Shown here: one piece after another, positions 11,601 to 26,600 of the stretch
Numbering within the stretch: the first letter of the stretch is position 1
How the letters are laid out: each line of letters starts with the position of its first letter
Origin: Alitta virens
Lineage: Eukaryota > Annelida > Polychaeta > Phyllodocida > Nereididae
DNA length: 64,000 bases
Reading direction: 5' to 3'
Assembly: GCA_932294295.1 (NCBI GenBank)
Contig: OW028575.1
Location: 16,868,058 to 16,932,057 of the forward strand
Position numbers and translations under genes: made by a program
The notes under the pieces: model-generated
What the model was told of the DNA's origin: nothing
Database searches by the model: none
The model's input: the letters and a program-made list of their open reading frames with translations, nothing else

Positions 11601-14600
11601 GCAAACGTGGTCTGCATGGAAGAGTTGAAATCCTTGCTGTAGACTTTCATTACAAAGCATGGTATTGTATCATGTTGTCTCCATACAGTGTACTGTTGGT
11701 CTGAAGTTTATTACCACTGCCAGTGCCAGAGGCAGATGAAGAGATAGAGATGATAGATATGTATATCTAGGCCTGGAGTCCACATCTGTAACATCATTTA
11801 CCAAGGCACCAACTAATAAATTTCCTCAGGGATTTCATAGACCTCTAAGAAAAAACAGTGCACCTAATTATCATGATTAGGCTCCTCACAACAACATTAA
11901 CTGGTGAAACTATCTGATAAATCTTCCTGCAAATGAGCTTGTTATCTTTATTTCATATACAATTGAACAATGTTGAACAAATTAACCTTCTAGTTCTACG
12001 GCATCAGACTATTGTTATCAACAACTATCACAATTGCTCATTTGAAATTTACTGGAAAAAAATAATAATAATACAATTTGATAGACACAAATTTCCAACA
12101 ATATATATATATATGCTTTTAATGACATCAAAAATATCACAGAGGATACCTGCAAATTACTGGTGTTTTATCATCATTCTAATTGGAAGGGGAACCTCTG
12201 AAATCATGGGTGTTACCTCAGTAGCGATATATATTATCTTGGACACCCTTATTACATATTTATCTCATGTTCATGTACCATGTGTGTCGTAATGATATCT
12301 GTACAACTACATGCATATATATGTAACATGAATAAAATGCTCCTGAGTTCTGAGTAATACTAATAGGTATGTAGAATAGTCTTTGAAAGCCCAAAGATTC
12401 TTTTTCTTCACCTGTTTTGGGTCAGATCACAAACAGGCACCCAGGAAACCTACACTGGAGTGTAAACAGCAAACTTTACTCGAAGTACCATAAACTATTG
12501 CTGCCATTTCACTAACTACATGTACGTACACAAAGCTTTTCATTGCTAAATTACACTTAAGCTGAGATCGATGTTGATGCATAAGCAATAAATTGGTTGA
12601 AAGCACTAGGGTATGTCAGGTAGGTCATTTTGCATTTGCGCTTATGACCTGTTTGCCAGGCTCATCAATGTGAAGCATAATATATTCATGTTTTCAGGAC
12701 ATCCTTTGACAGAGGTTCATGTCTCATCTTTGTTAGCTGAAGTTAGCTGTAAAATTTTGAAATTGAATACCCTGAAAGTACATTAACCTATTTCCTCACT
12801 TTTAACGTATCCATATCAACACTTTCTCTTGGAACATTCCTTTCTTCATCAATTCATCACACACCACAACACAAATACAGCTCAACGAGACTTGGGAGAA
12901 AGATCAGAGAAATTCAATCATTTGAAGTAAATATTACTCTAAAACTTCACACAGAAGATCAAATGAGAAATCACTAATTTTAAAGATAAACAAGAGCACT
13001 AAAAACTTCTTCTGACGTAAAATTAGCGGAGAGTAAACACACCTTGATGGTTTCGTACGAACCGCTGTAAAGACGGTTGTTTGCGGTAACGAGGGCCCGC
13101 ACCCAGTGATTAAGGCCAGTTATCTCCTTCTTCAATTTCAAAGTCTGCACATCCCAAACCTGTGAAAACAACCAAGACAAAATATGCAGATTAGCACATA
13201 TTATTCCCATGATCTCTCATAAAACAACAGTAGTAGCAAAAAGATAAATAAAGTACATAAGTGTAACAGCAAAGCAAGATATCAAGAAACACAGGATGAA
13301 ACTGTGCTGAAAAAATTCAATGCACAACTAATTTCAAATGGAAATTAATTACAATTGATATAAAACTTGGCTTTATCACTAAATAAATTAACAAAAAGGG
13401 TTTATACTGTATATCCAATTCAAAGAAAGAAGTTCAACTGCACCTGTTATCCTACAATGAGGGTCAACAAAATTCGAATTAATAAGAATTGAGAAAAAAA
13501 AGTTACTGACCTTAATAACTTTCAGAGAACCACTGAACAGCATTTGTTTGGCGGACACTAACGTACACACTGGATTTACATGAGCATCTATAACTTCGAT
13601 TTGTTCAAAATTCTCCAGATTCCAAACCTAAGACATAATGAAGATATAAGAAATTTAATTTCCACACAGAGATAAAAAGCAAAGATAGTTGCTTTCCACA
13701 CAGAGATAAAAAGCAAAGATAATTGCTTTTCAAAAGTTTGAAAACTTTGAATATTGAATAGATATGAAAACTCTCTTAAGTCTGCCAAAACAACAGCGTA
13801 TCATTTACAGCTTTGTTAGAGTGCTTATTTAATTGCCATGAAGGCTTACGGGGCGTGTTCACACTGTCACATACAATACCTACGAGTGACCATGTATGTC
13901 AAAAATGGGCTATACATAGCTATAAGTGCTTACTCATGGATCTGTTAATCACGTATAAATGCTGTCCATGAACGTACGTGAGGCAGTCATGGATCACTTG
14001 CCGGATGTCCGTAAAACGCTCGCCGGATGTCCGTAAAACGCTCGCCAAACGTCCGTCGCCCAGCATCCGTCAGGCATCTGTCAGGCCCTTGTAGATCACC
14101 GAGCGTTTTACGAGCATGCTACGAGTGGACACGAGTGGACGCAAGTGGACGCAAGTGAACGCAAGTGAATGCAAGTGAATGGCGAGTATATACAGATGGG
14201 CAGCGGCTAGGTATGGTTAGGTATGGCTATGTATGGTCACGTACATATGTAGAACGTACATAGAACATAAGTAGGACACTCGCCGACTGACCCCAGAGCA
14301 AGTTATGTAATTAATGTAAACAATTCACTCGTAGAACATTTTAAAACAATTTCCTCTTTTCACGTATGTCCCTGAGTGGTCAAGCGCGACCAGGAATGAT
14401 CTACGAATTAGCATGAGTATATGTAAAATGCTGGGCGAGTGGATCCCGTATGGACAAGGATGAACAAGAGTGAAAAAATATTTTCATACGTGGTCATTCG
14501 TAGCTTATACGTGATAGTGTGAACGCCTCTTTAGACTCTTTTCATAACATCCTGAACCGTTATCAATGTTGCTACCAAAATTCTGTCATCAACACAGTGT

Positions 14601-17600
14601 GAGGTAAATTACTGACAAACAGCAGAACAATGGCAATGGCAAGTTGTGTGTTGTAGAGAGATATTATCATCAAGGAATTTGGATGTAAGTCAATGATTAA
14701 GTATTATTTCTTTCCATTTTGCACTGTTTTGTGTTATGTATGTAGAAATACAACTGAAAAAGTCTCAATATTTTTTAATAATATAAACTATAGCTTAGCT
14801 GAGTGGTTTATAGTCTAGTTCCGCAAAATGTAAAATCTGGCCTGGAATTAATTTTACCCTTAAAAGGGTGCTAAGTTCAATTACACGAGTAAGGTTTTCA
14901 GCAATACAACTGCAAACTGTAACACCTCAGCTGAGTGGTCTAGTGGTCAAGGGGTCAAGGCTCTAGTTCTATTACATCTCTGCTGAAGGTCCTGGGTTTG
15001 ATTTCCAACTAGGACACTCTTAATGAACTTGAACACAGCTAGAAGTAATTTATGTAAAACATTCAATTGGCGATATGTTTTCTAATCAACATCTATGCTG
15101 GGGCAAGTAGAAGAACCCACCAAAGAGGATTTACGTAAATATTTGGGTAAATTATATATGAATGCCAAGCAATATCATCTCATCATTTCATCTGCCTCCG
15201 GCTGACTAAGCTTCACATCAGTGGCATTGAGATCTGCTAAACATTATATCATTTTAGGCTTGAATTGTGACTTCAAAAGACTTACAATAATCTTATTGTC
15301 TTGAGAACCACTGAAGAGCTTATTGGCGCAAGTGCTTAGTGCCAGAACAATGCCACTATGACCTTCTAGAGTTCGAAGGCACTTGTATTGTTCTGTGTTC
15401 CATACCTGAAAGAAAGAAGAAAACGCCATTAAGGTATCATGTAACCTTTTAAATCATTACTGTGGAACCCCGCTATTGAGACCATGGTCATAATAACAGG
15501 GTGGTCATATTTCTGAGTGAAATCACAGATTATACAGATCCCACGCTCTCCTGATTAGGCTAAATTATTACCCCCAGAATTCCCGGTGCTCCGGGAATTC
15601 TGTGGGGAGTAGGCGCGGCGTTTACAATGTGAAGTATAGAACGTTAATTTATATATAGCCATAAAACCCCCGAAAGTCACAGATCTGTACTATTTTAGAC
15701 ATTTATAACAAATAAATGAATAGATCCACAGTGTACAGGTGGCGTCAACTTTAAATTTGATTTATTTATTTATTTTTCTAAATTCACAACTGAAATATTT
15801 ATGATGACCAAATTACCATGGCTTCAGCCAATTGAAATTGCATAATTTACACATCTTCATTACCATTCTCATCATCTCCAGTGTGTTCATCTGAACACGA
15901 ATTATCAATTATCTTTTCTGTCATCCACTTTCTGTTATTTAATTTATTGTTTATTTTGTTTTCTTCTTCATATTTTTTTCTTTAATATTAATTCGTTGTT
16001 GCATTAAAAAAAAAATGTTTTGCCTAATATTCCATTGTCAATATTTTTTCTACTGTCAGTTTAATTGTTACTTTTTAATTCCTTTATTTTTTGTTTCTGT
16101 TTGTATTATGTTCCTTCATACTATCTTAAAATTTTATATATTAAATTGATTTAACTTTTCTATTGTAAGTTTTGCTTAATTTGTGAGGTGGCACCCATGG
16201 TAGCTCTAAATTCACTCTGGCTGAATCGGTGTCTCCAGGATCACAGTGACTGCAAGGCCTAAGTTAATATTGTTCCTAACACAACATTAGTGCTGTAAAT
16301 TTCATTGTATCATGTATCATATTAGCTGTATCTGAATAAATCATTTCTGTATGTCTGTCAACACAAGACTGTTCTTATCCAGCGTGTGGTGCCTGTTGCA
16401 TAACCTCAAAACCTCATTGACTAAATAATATCATCATTGATACATTAATACACTATTTAGATAATATGATATTTTTTTAGTTTAGATGGCTGTACATACA
16501 CCTTAATGAACATGTGCTCTGCTAATTGCACTTCAGTTCTGCCAATTAGATATATCTATTATGATTTAATTACAGGTCAATTACTGTGTCACCTCTTCAA
16601 ACTCACTAATTTGGGTTATGTAATCCTACAGCACGACACATATAGTATTACAAACCAGAGGCATACAACTACGCACTTGGCTGGTGAGCAGCTGCTCCTT
16701 AGCTTACTGTAAGAGTGCCGGAAAGTTGCAAACAAGAACAATATGTATTGACACTGAACAGCTTCAAAGAACGGCGCTACTTGCAAATGAGTCAATTGTG
16801 TAATCAATGGAAAACAATAGAAAATGTAAAGCCATAGGGAGGATATATGCGGGTACCGCAAGTTATGGAGCGCACTAGGTGGTCGCATTTCTGGGGTAAA
16901 TAAGGGGCCCTTTGAAGCCGTGAATACCGGGGTGGTCGTAATTCTGCAACTTAAATACATGCGATTGATAGGCAAAATTATTGGGAATCACGTGGGTGGT
17001 CGTAAAAATGGAGTAGAGGTAACACAGGGGTGTTCGTTAGGCGGATTTCCACTGTACAAAGGACACAAGTCATTTGACTTCACGTCAGCCAAAGCACCCG
17101 GCTGGTTAGCTGATACCCAAAACATTGGCCATCCCTCTGAAAGTCTTTAGTGCAATATTCATTAGAGCACGATCCATAATAAATATGATTTACCAAAAGG
17201 TGTTATTACAAAACACGCTGGCAGTACAGTCAGGTGTGCTCATTGCGTAGTGGATATTATGCACTGGAGACATTTAATTGGAGGTGAAACACACCTTGAA
17301 AAAACTAGTGTTCATAATTTTTAACCATATTTAGATTTTGCCATTTTAAAGCAAATTAATATAGTTTTTAAAACTCTGTTGTTTCCCTTCCTGAAACTGT
17401 ATTATAATTATTATGTATACATCCTTAATTGTATTGGATGTATTTTATCAGTGTAAAATTGTATGAATTATGTGTCAAGAAAAAAAACCTTCAAACTTCA
17501 TTCAAAATATGTATATATTATCAATTCCTATATCCATACATCTAGCACACTTGTGGATGTGAGCCTTTTGATTTCAAGAAATAGTAATATAATACCTAGA

Positions 17601-20600
17601 TCACTTCCGCATGTGATCTGAAATTTACATTTGATTCTCATATAGAGGTATTGCTACCAAATGTACCATCACACACTTTAAAGGACAAGTTGTGACCATG
17701 CAAAAAAACCCAGCAATTAGGAGCATTTAATGGCGTTTCACAGTCCTTTGAGGAAAAAGGGACCAAAGAAGACCTGCGTAAAGACACTTACTTTAATAGT
17801 GCTGTCTGAAGAGCCACTAAAAAGGAGATCCTGATGGACACAGAGACACCAGACTGGCCCTTGGTGACCGACAAATGTCCCCTTGCACTTGAACATCTGT
17901 TGCGGATCGTACACTGGCAGCGAAAGAAAAAAAGATGTACTCAGATATGGCATTTACCTATTACTCTAGTTGTATCTTTGTCATTTTGCTCTAAAAGAAC
18001 CATTATTTACATCTAAGACACAACAGATATTTCAATTTTACTATCAGTGTTAATAAGAATACAGTTGAGTTTTATTTTATTTAGAATATGAACCATTTCA
18101 TACCTGGTCCAGCACAAAGTTGAGATTTCAATTTTTCTACATCATCCTGAAATAAAAGGCACAAATGTTATGACCATGAAGATAAAATTAAGAAAAAGAT
18201 ACATTCTAAAGTGATCCACATAGTATTTTTAATTACATATATGCGTATATCTGACCTGCAGTGTGAGAATGTTTTGCTTGTCCTCCTGGTTGTCTGCAGA
18301 TAATCTTGTGCTATCATCAAAGAGTATATCTATAGGAAAAAAGTTAGTAAATGTTAAAAAAACTTGTCAAAATACTGAACATATCGGGGTAATTATAAAT
18401 CAGTGTATTCTTTTACTGTTTTTCCTTCAGTTAAGTCACACCTTAGGCTTATGGTGGCTGCACATTAGCCTACTGAGGCCTTAACGGCCACCACCAAGCA
18501 ATGAACTTACTAAGATTTATTCAATATTAAAGCCTAAATATATAAATGTTTTAATGATGTTTGAAAGCAAATAATACATTTCATTTTAATTAAAGATAAG
18601 TAATGGACCTATCTTAAACTTGCCTTGATTTCTTTCAAGCACTTCCACTTTTTCAGACAGATTTCCAAGGATCGTTTTAAGAAATACAATTTCGCTGTCT
18701 TTTGTTTCAAGTTGCGTTTGTAGACCTGCTATAGTTTTTTCCGTATTACGCAGAAATCCACTGATGGCTTGGAATTTACACTCATCCTCCAGGTGCCTCT
18801 GAAGGTCATCTGACGTCCCAGTGAAGCAACACCTGGTGGTAAACAAGGCAAATTCATTATTTCGTCTCAATGCTCCAGGTTTAAGGCTTAGTCAGTTTAC
18901 ACTAGTCATTACACATTGTATATGTCCACATGTCAGGGCAGACATGATATATGCTTGGTATCCCCATTTAATCCATGGGTAAGACATATCTATATATTAA
19001 TAGAATAGAATATCTTTATTGACTTTCACATTAAAGTGCCCAGCTCGCAAGGAACATACAATACAAAACAAAACAAAAACAGAAACAGCACACATGTTGA
19101 ATAAGTAAAATATACAACATCATAAGTAATACAAGTGTAAAATTGGACTTCTGATACAGAATTAAATAATATCATGAATACACAATAGATATTCTTCTAT
19201 TTATGACCTTAAATATAAAGTTTGCTGTTTATTTAACCATACAATCAGACATTAACAATTTGCTAACAGTTGATAAACTTTGTCACTTTATCTAAAGAAG
19301 TAGTTAAGAAAATACAAAAAAGAAAAGCAGTATCCAAACTTAAGAAAATACAATTAAAAAAAGTTTGTAAAAAAGTGAGTTACAATAAGAAATTCTAAGT
19401 AATTTTATCCCCATAACTTTTGAGAAGTATTTTTATAGTAATTCTTGGTATAGCAATTATTCGGTTCAGGTGTTTTTTTTTCTTAGTAAGTAATCTTTTT
19501 CAAGCAGTGTATATACAGAATAACAGGAAATGCCAATTTAATGTTTCATGTGAATAACTTCCAGCAGAAATTTAGCTATGACAGTTACTTAGGAAAAAAT
19601 TGAAATGCAAAAATGACATAGTAGTCTGCACCCTCAAAATAAATTTAGTGTGGATTGCATATCATTTGTAATTGGGTGCATGAACTTCATTAGAAACAAA
19701 CTCCATTGCACAGTACATTACAGAAGTTCTGTTAAAAAAAATGTATACATATGTAAATTGTTCATAAAATATCAAAGCACCCAAAATATTATAAATTTTC
19801 ATAGAAAAGACTCACCCATATCTTGCATGAGGACATGTGGCATGCTTACAAACTTTCAAGTGCGCATTGAAGTCCTGAAGAAAGACAATGACATTTTTTT
19901 TAACATAAACAGTGTCAAAATTGAATTGGGTTAAAACACCAATGGCCTATGTGGACTGCTGAGTCAGGGTTCCCTGGAATTTTATTCATTTCAATTAAAT
20001 TACTAACTGTTTTTGAAACAATATTCCACAAGGATTAACTTAATGTTTTGATGTGTGTCTTAGTGATCTCTAAATTCAATTTTTGAATATTGATGAATTC
20101 AATTTCACGAAAAGACACATATGAAGATGAAATCATGATGAAGATGAAATGACGATGAAGATGCAATGATGATGAAGATGCAATAATGTTGCCAAAATTA
20201 AGGTCACTAAATATAAATAGCACCTGAGCTTAAATGCATATATCTACTATCTGTAAATTATAACACTTATTGCTTTTTTTTTTTATGCTGCTCTTCAAAA
20301 TATCAAAATTTTTTAATTTACACCACCAGCTTCACCAAAAATTAATGTGCAGCACAACGCAACCGGCCTTATAAAAGTTGAACTTTCAATGAGTAACAAG
20401 AACTATCAAAATGACACTCATGCACCAACCAACACACGCTACGTAAATTATCTACACACAACAGTCGTTTCCCTATTGAAGAAGCTCACCAACAAATTAA
20501 CCAGGCAAATCAAACCGAAAAACTACAGGGGGAAAATAAATCAACATACGACAACCAAAATATTTTACAAAACACGTGTATACAATTAACATGCAACCTG

Positions 20601-23600
20601 TTTCAAACATATTTCCATAGCAGGCAACTCCGCTATGGCCAGGTAACACATTTCAATTAATTACTCTAATTATAAGGCTAGAGATTATATTCAAAGAAAT
20701 GAGAATTTTCATTCTTTAAACAGTTTAATCAATAGGGAAGCCATGTTACCCACAACAAATTTTTTGAAACAGGTACATTACTGTAAAAATTGTAATAAGT
20801 GTTATCTCAAAATATATATTTGGAAATATTACCACAAAGCATCCGCTATCTGTTAAAGTAAATCATGTGAAGGGGAAAAAAAGCTCAAAACATTAGTGTC
20901 TCTAGTGATAGGACACAGGAAAAGGAGTGAGAAGTAGTTGGCTTTAAATGGACTCGTACTTAAAAAATTATTATCATTACATGTTACCACCATAACCGTG
21001 CTCTAATGAAAAAACGACAGTATCAAAACATGACATCCTTGCTAAGTTTAGAAGATGATATCTGCAGTTAAACAAGTCAATCGATTTGGGCTGTTTAATT
21101 ATAAGACAGGTAGTTGCTTATTACAGGAGAAACTTCAGCCAATAGTCTCTAACTCTACTTCTCCACTCTCACCATGATGAAGTCAAATACCTGTGTTGCA
21201 TAACACTGAGTAATCATGTGCATACTTGCGGGTATGCCGGTCACTCAGTTGGCCTCTTAGAACAGGTAATGATTATGAAAATGGATGCTAACAGACCACA
21301 CACAACAGGGTGCCATTTAATGGACGTTTAGTTATGAATTAGTTGAATGATTAGTTATGAATTAGACAAATGTATGGCACATAAAAAATGTAGCAATTGC
21401 ACAGATAAGGGGATAAAACATGAAACACACAATACTTTTTAATAGGCACCAAATACACATATACGCCAGTTAAATTATACATTATGCAACAATAACACTA
21501 TCAGACGTGCATGAGACCTTTAACCTAGATCAAGTCATTGAGTGATGCCCAGTAAGTAGAATGTTCTTGCTGCCATATTATACAAGCTCAGGTTTTAAGA
21601 GAAAGTCAAAGTCATGCCAAGCAATGACAGACCAAGGCAAAATGCATTATGTAGAAAACAGTGAGGCCTCAGCCCTATCTTACCTTTTTCAGTAGAACAG
21701 GACAATTCGGATTGTTTGGGCAGGTCACAGGGGCATAATCACAGTTTAGTTCATGTTCTCTGAAAAAGTGAATCGACTAAATTAGTTATGCACTTGTCAT
21801 GGCAATATCAGAGATGCATCATTGTTAGATAATAATAACCAATCAAAATAGAGCGAGCATTTTGGTGGAACTCACTTTCTAAAGTTTAATCTTATAAGCT
21901 CAGGGCATCCATCAGGGTCAACGTCGAGACCTGTTTCTGTGATCGTGATGCCATATCGACATCGGATCTGTAACTCGCCAATCTGCTCAGCTATCGTAAT
22001 ATTTGCAAGGACAATGTTCACAGGCACTTTGTCAACTGGACACGGTTCTGAAATGAGACAAATCATAAGCACACGATGATTATCATATGAAAGGAAATTA
22101 TTGTATCATATCCATAATGCAGTCAGCTCAATCTAGATATTTTGAAGGGTTGTAATCCCCAGCATAAGAATAGTATATGCATGAGCATATATCATGGGGG
22201 AAGGGGGAGGGGGGCATATATCCTCCATGTATTGTTTATAGCTGATTGTTAATTAAAAAGCCCCTCTTCCCAAAGGCTTAATGACATGCCGCTTTAGGGA
22301 AAATTACAGTTACAATTGTATTAACTGTAATGCGCAATAAAATGTAATTAAAGGAAATTTGTGTTATTGTAGAAGATTATGACAAGTTAATTTGCATGAG
22401 TAACAATTTGGTATATCACATTCCTCAATAAAAACCTCAACTGTCTTCTTGTTGGCATAATTTAAAACCATGGAAGCTATGTTTGTTTATTTTTTATTTG
22501 AAAATATGTGGCATATTATTTAATGTTTTAAAACTGCAAAATTTAATTTAATTATATTAATTTTTAAATCTTAAAACAATCATACCCTCCCATCACACAT
22601 ACAAATGAAAAATCCCTGCCTCTGAGTATATGTACAATTTTGACAAATAAAAATAATGGTAAAGAAATATACTCACTATCTTGCCGATCTCGGACACACC
22701 TACGGCAAAAAGTGTGCTGAAAAAGACAGTGACATCACAAGTAATCATATCAGTATTATGTACAACAGTGAAACACATACAATTTGTTACATATGATTTC
22801 AACTTTTTTGTGAAGATCACTCACTATTGTAAGCAAAAATGATCTTATTATTAATAGATGTGTATTTGTATGTAACTTGAAATTGTTATCTGCACACCAG
22901 AATTGATGAGGGCTTCACATAGTATAATAGGCCCGAATGTTGCTTTGTACAAAACAAACACCAGCTCACAGGGCAAATGAAAGACAACTCACCCCACAGG
23001 ACACGATCACCGGGTCATGAAACACTTGCTCACACAGCCTACAGAACAGCTTTTTACTCGGCTTTTCCACAAACATTACTGGACCATCCTAAAATGCAAA
23101 ATAAAAGCTGTTTTTATAGCTGCTATCAGCAGTGCTTTACTCCTCCTTATACATATAAATACAAGATATTACAGGACAGGGACCCGTCAAAGGTTGCAGC
23201 CGTGCATCTTCAATAATGTCCAAGGTTGGACCCAAAAAATTCAGAGAAAAATTGTAGAAGAGAGACCTATTTTATATTGTTCTTTTTATTTTCAGAATGT
23301 TTTGGATAAGCCCCTGGACATCATTATTTTAACGGTTATTATCACCTGAAACTTGAACGATGGCCACAAATTTACTGACGGGTGCTGTTTATATAATATT
23401 GTATTTTGTTTGGAATTAAATCATTCTACCTGTGCTATAATTTATGAAGTAACATTAGAGGAATGACAGGCCCATTCTCTAAGTTTGAGCTTTGATCGAT
23501 AAAATACAACCCAAAAAATATAGACTTGGCAATATTAAAATTCGCCATGAAATGAATTGTTCATATAATTTACAGTGTTCTAACATTCCAACAGCCATCT

Positions 23601-26600
23601 AATAAGTGTTTATTGCAGTTTGTTTGAGTTTATTTGAAGTGGCGAATTTCGATGTCATGATGAAATCAATGTCACCGAGTGTGCATATTACAATTATCTG
23701 ACAAAGAAATGATATAATATACTACAAATGCTTTCAAATCATCATAACAATCCTATACTAGAAGAATTGAATATATTTGCAGTAAATTCTATTGTTTTGA
23801 AAAAATATTAAAAATGTACACTGTAATGCTGAACTTGAGTTTACAATTACACCATCGATTCAAGGTACCACATTTTTTGTTTTAGATTCAACTTACCTCC
23901 TCCTCCTCTAGCGTCAACGATGCTGCTGAGAGTGGAAGTAACTGATGCTTAATGTCTGAGGTAGACTTCGACCGTCTAGTTGGGACAACATTAGGTTTAC
24001 TGCATCCGGAACTATTTCTGGATTCTGGAGACTGAAGCTGCTCAGTCAGCTGCAAACAAATTGAGAAATAAACAAATTGAGAAGACTTTAGCATACAAAA
24101 AGTTGCAGATACACTGCAATTGATTGAGCAATGTAAAATTGTACACATGTAGCATAGCCAAACCAATTAAGGTATTTACAATCTTTACCAATGCATCATC
24201 CACTACAGTTGGATGCGATACTTTGTATAAGGCAACAACAAGCATGCATGTTAGGTACTGCTAGTGTCAGCATTATAAACCTACGTTCATTGCTGAATAA
24301 TTTAATTGATTTGATATTAAATAAATATATTAACAAGTACACATTAATACTAACATGTAATATATGAGCAATGAGGGGGGGGGGGAGAGACACCTCCAAC
24401 ACACACTGCTGAGATGCCAACCCCCCCCCCCCCCCCCCCCAGATTTCAGAGGGGACTCAACCAAATAGTATCCAATGTTAAGGCAAATGTGACAGTTGGC
24501 ATAAAATGTAAACAGAAGAAAATGGCAAATAAAAAGTTTGCCTCTCCAGGTACACATATATAGAACATTCAGTAACTTACACAAATAGTAGCAGCGCGCT
24601 GGAGAGGGTTTTCAAAAATGCCAGAATATAAATTTCCTGGCAGACCTTGCCAAGTGTGAGGAAGGGGGTGGGGGGCATCATCAACCCTGCCACCGCCACC
24701 TTCTGAAAAAAGAACCAAACAGTGAGAGAAAAATTGTTTTACAAATAGTACACTCTACTCTATGAACACTTCAATTTATAAAACATAGAATCGTATATCA
24801 TATCTTAAATAGAAGCTAGAAATTCAGCATTGAGCAGCTATTAAACTTTTCATTAAAATAATTAAATATTATTCTCCACATAAAGCAAATTGATAAAATT
24901 GTTCTCCCGGAAATATTGTCTGATGCTTACAGCTTATTCAGGTAAGATTATGTCAACCCTGAGCCTGACAACCTAATGTTAAGGAACATATGTATCCATC
25001 TACGCCTTTTTTTGCAGTAACTCCCAAAAAAGGAGTAATTCCTGCATCAGGCTTTTTCAATTCCATTCATTTCATCAGTATGAACAAATGATGAATAAGC
25101 ATACATGCCACATTTAATTTGCATACATTACTGATGTTCATTTCAGCAGTATACATTTAATCGAAAGAATATCTTCCAACTTTTTTTTAAATCCTGGAAT
25201 GAAACGTTAACGTAATGCATATAATTTAAAAACACAACTAATCATACAACAGTGTAAATACTGTAAATAGTACTATTCAGCATGTTCTGGTGTTGCCAAA
25301 TTCATGACATATTTCACATTGTCCGGGGCCTCATAATCCAGAAATCCTTAGCAAAAAGATTAGGAACCAAATTTGGCATTCTAATGAATTAAAATTAAAA
25401 TATCAAAGCATTATAATGGAACATGGTTTTACCATTCACACAGTTTTCCGTGCTTGATCCAGGCAATGCAGGGTTTGGTTCCTTTTCACTATTCTGAAAT
25501 GAAAATAATTATGGGTGAACAAATTCATAGTGAAGCTGTATTCATTTTTCCATAAATCTTATTATCCTGTATTTCTGCAACTGATGGGCTAATTAGGACA
25601 GCCAGGGACCATGACAAAGAGACGAAGGAAGAAACAGCCATTCAACATAGGCTTGACCAGGAATTGAACCTGGAACCCAGTGGTTGGAAGCCCAGCACGC
25701 TGTTATCTATAGTGTATGTGAGATGGAAGCCATGCTGTATTGTGAATATTTTAATTTAACACAAGGTGGCATATGGTACAAATCTTATGCCACAAGAGGG
25801 CATAAGCGACCCATAACATCGTCATTTTTTCTTTTTTTGAAATTTAAATTGAAAGGCATAACTGCTTGAACAGTCAATAAAATGGCATAACGGCTTAAAC
25901 AGTTATTAAACTACCAATCATAAAACGCAAAAGAAATATTATAGCTATTACAGTCATTAGCTGGGAATGCAGCAAGGGAAATCATTCTAGGCCACCAGCA
26001 TCAAGAACCAGGTACAATGGGTAAAACTAGACAACTAGTGCTACTGCGAAAAAGTAAGAAAGAGATGCTACCTTACCCATTAAAAGAAAAACACAAAACA
26101 AACAAACACGACCAGTGAGGACAAACTTGAGTAAGAACAAAGTCTGAAGTAACGACTAAACAGCACACTATTATAATTAGGATTCACAAACTATGTAAAG
26201 TCGTATTACAATCGAACAGTCCATGAAATGTCAATGGTGACAGTTCATAATAGTCCATCAAGTAGCGTGGTGGCCTTGAGATCCAGCCGCTTCTAGTGGC
26301 TCCATCAGTGTCGCTGCCTGGTGAGCTGTCATTGTGGGTACTGCAGGGTTGACACCAGGCAGTGGGGTAAGACTTGTGGGTGTGGAGACCCTGGGACTGG
26401 GCATCTGATCAGACTTGTGAGACGCATCAGTGAGTGGGAGTACAGTAACTTCTGGGGGCGAGATCACCTCACCAGAGCTGACATGGCTGGGGTCCTCCCG
26501 GAGATGTATTCTATTACGTCAATAGGTGTGACCACCTCGGTCAACCTCATATGACCGCGGTCCCTTTGCGCCAGTAACCACAGCTGGTGACCAAACAGCA

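Noticed and set aside
11933..12292. 119-codon plus frame in TRAF7 intron 16
   Set aside because: Hydrophobic AT-rich composition with no motif; likely chance.
16616..16975. 119-codon minus frame
   Set aside because: Inside the TA-flanked TIR element; no motif, no exon boundaries that fit TRAF7.
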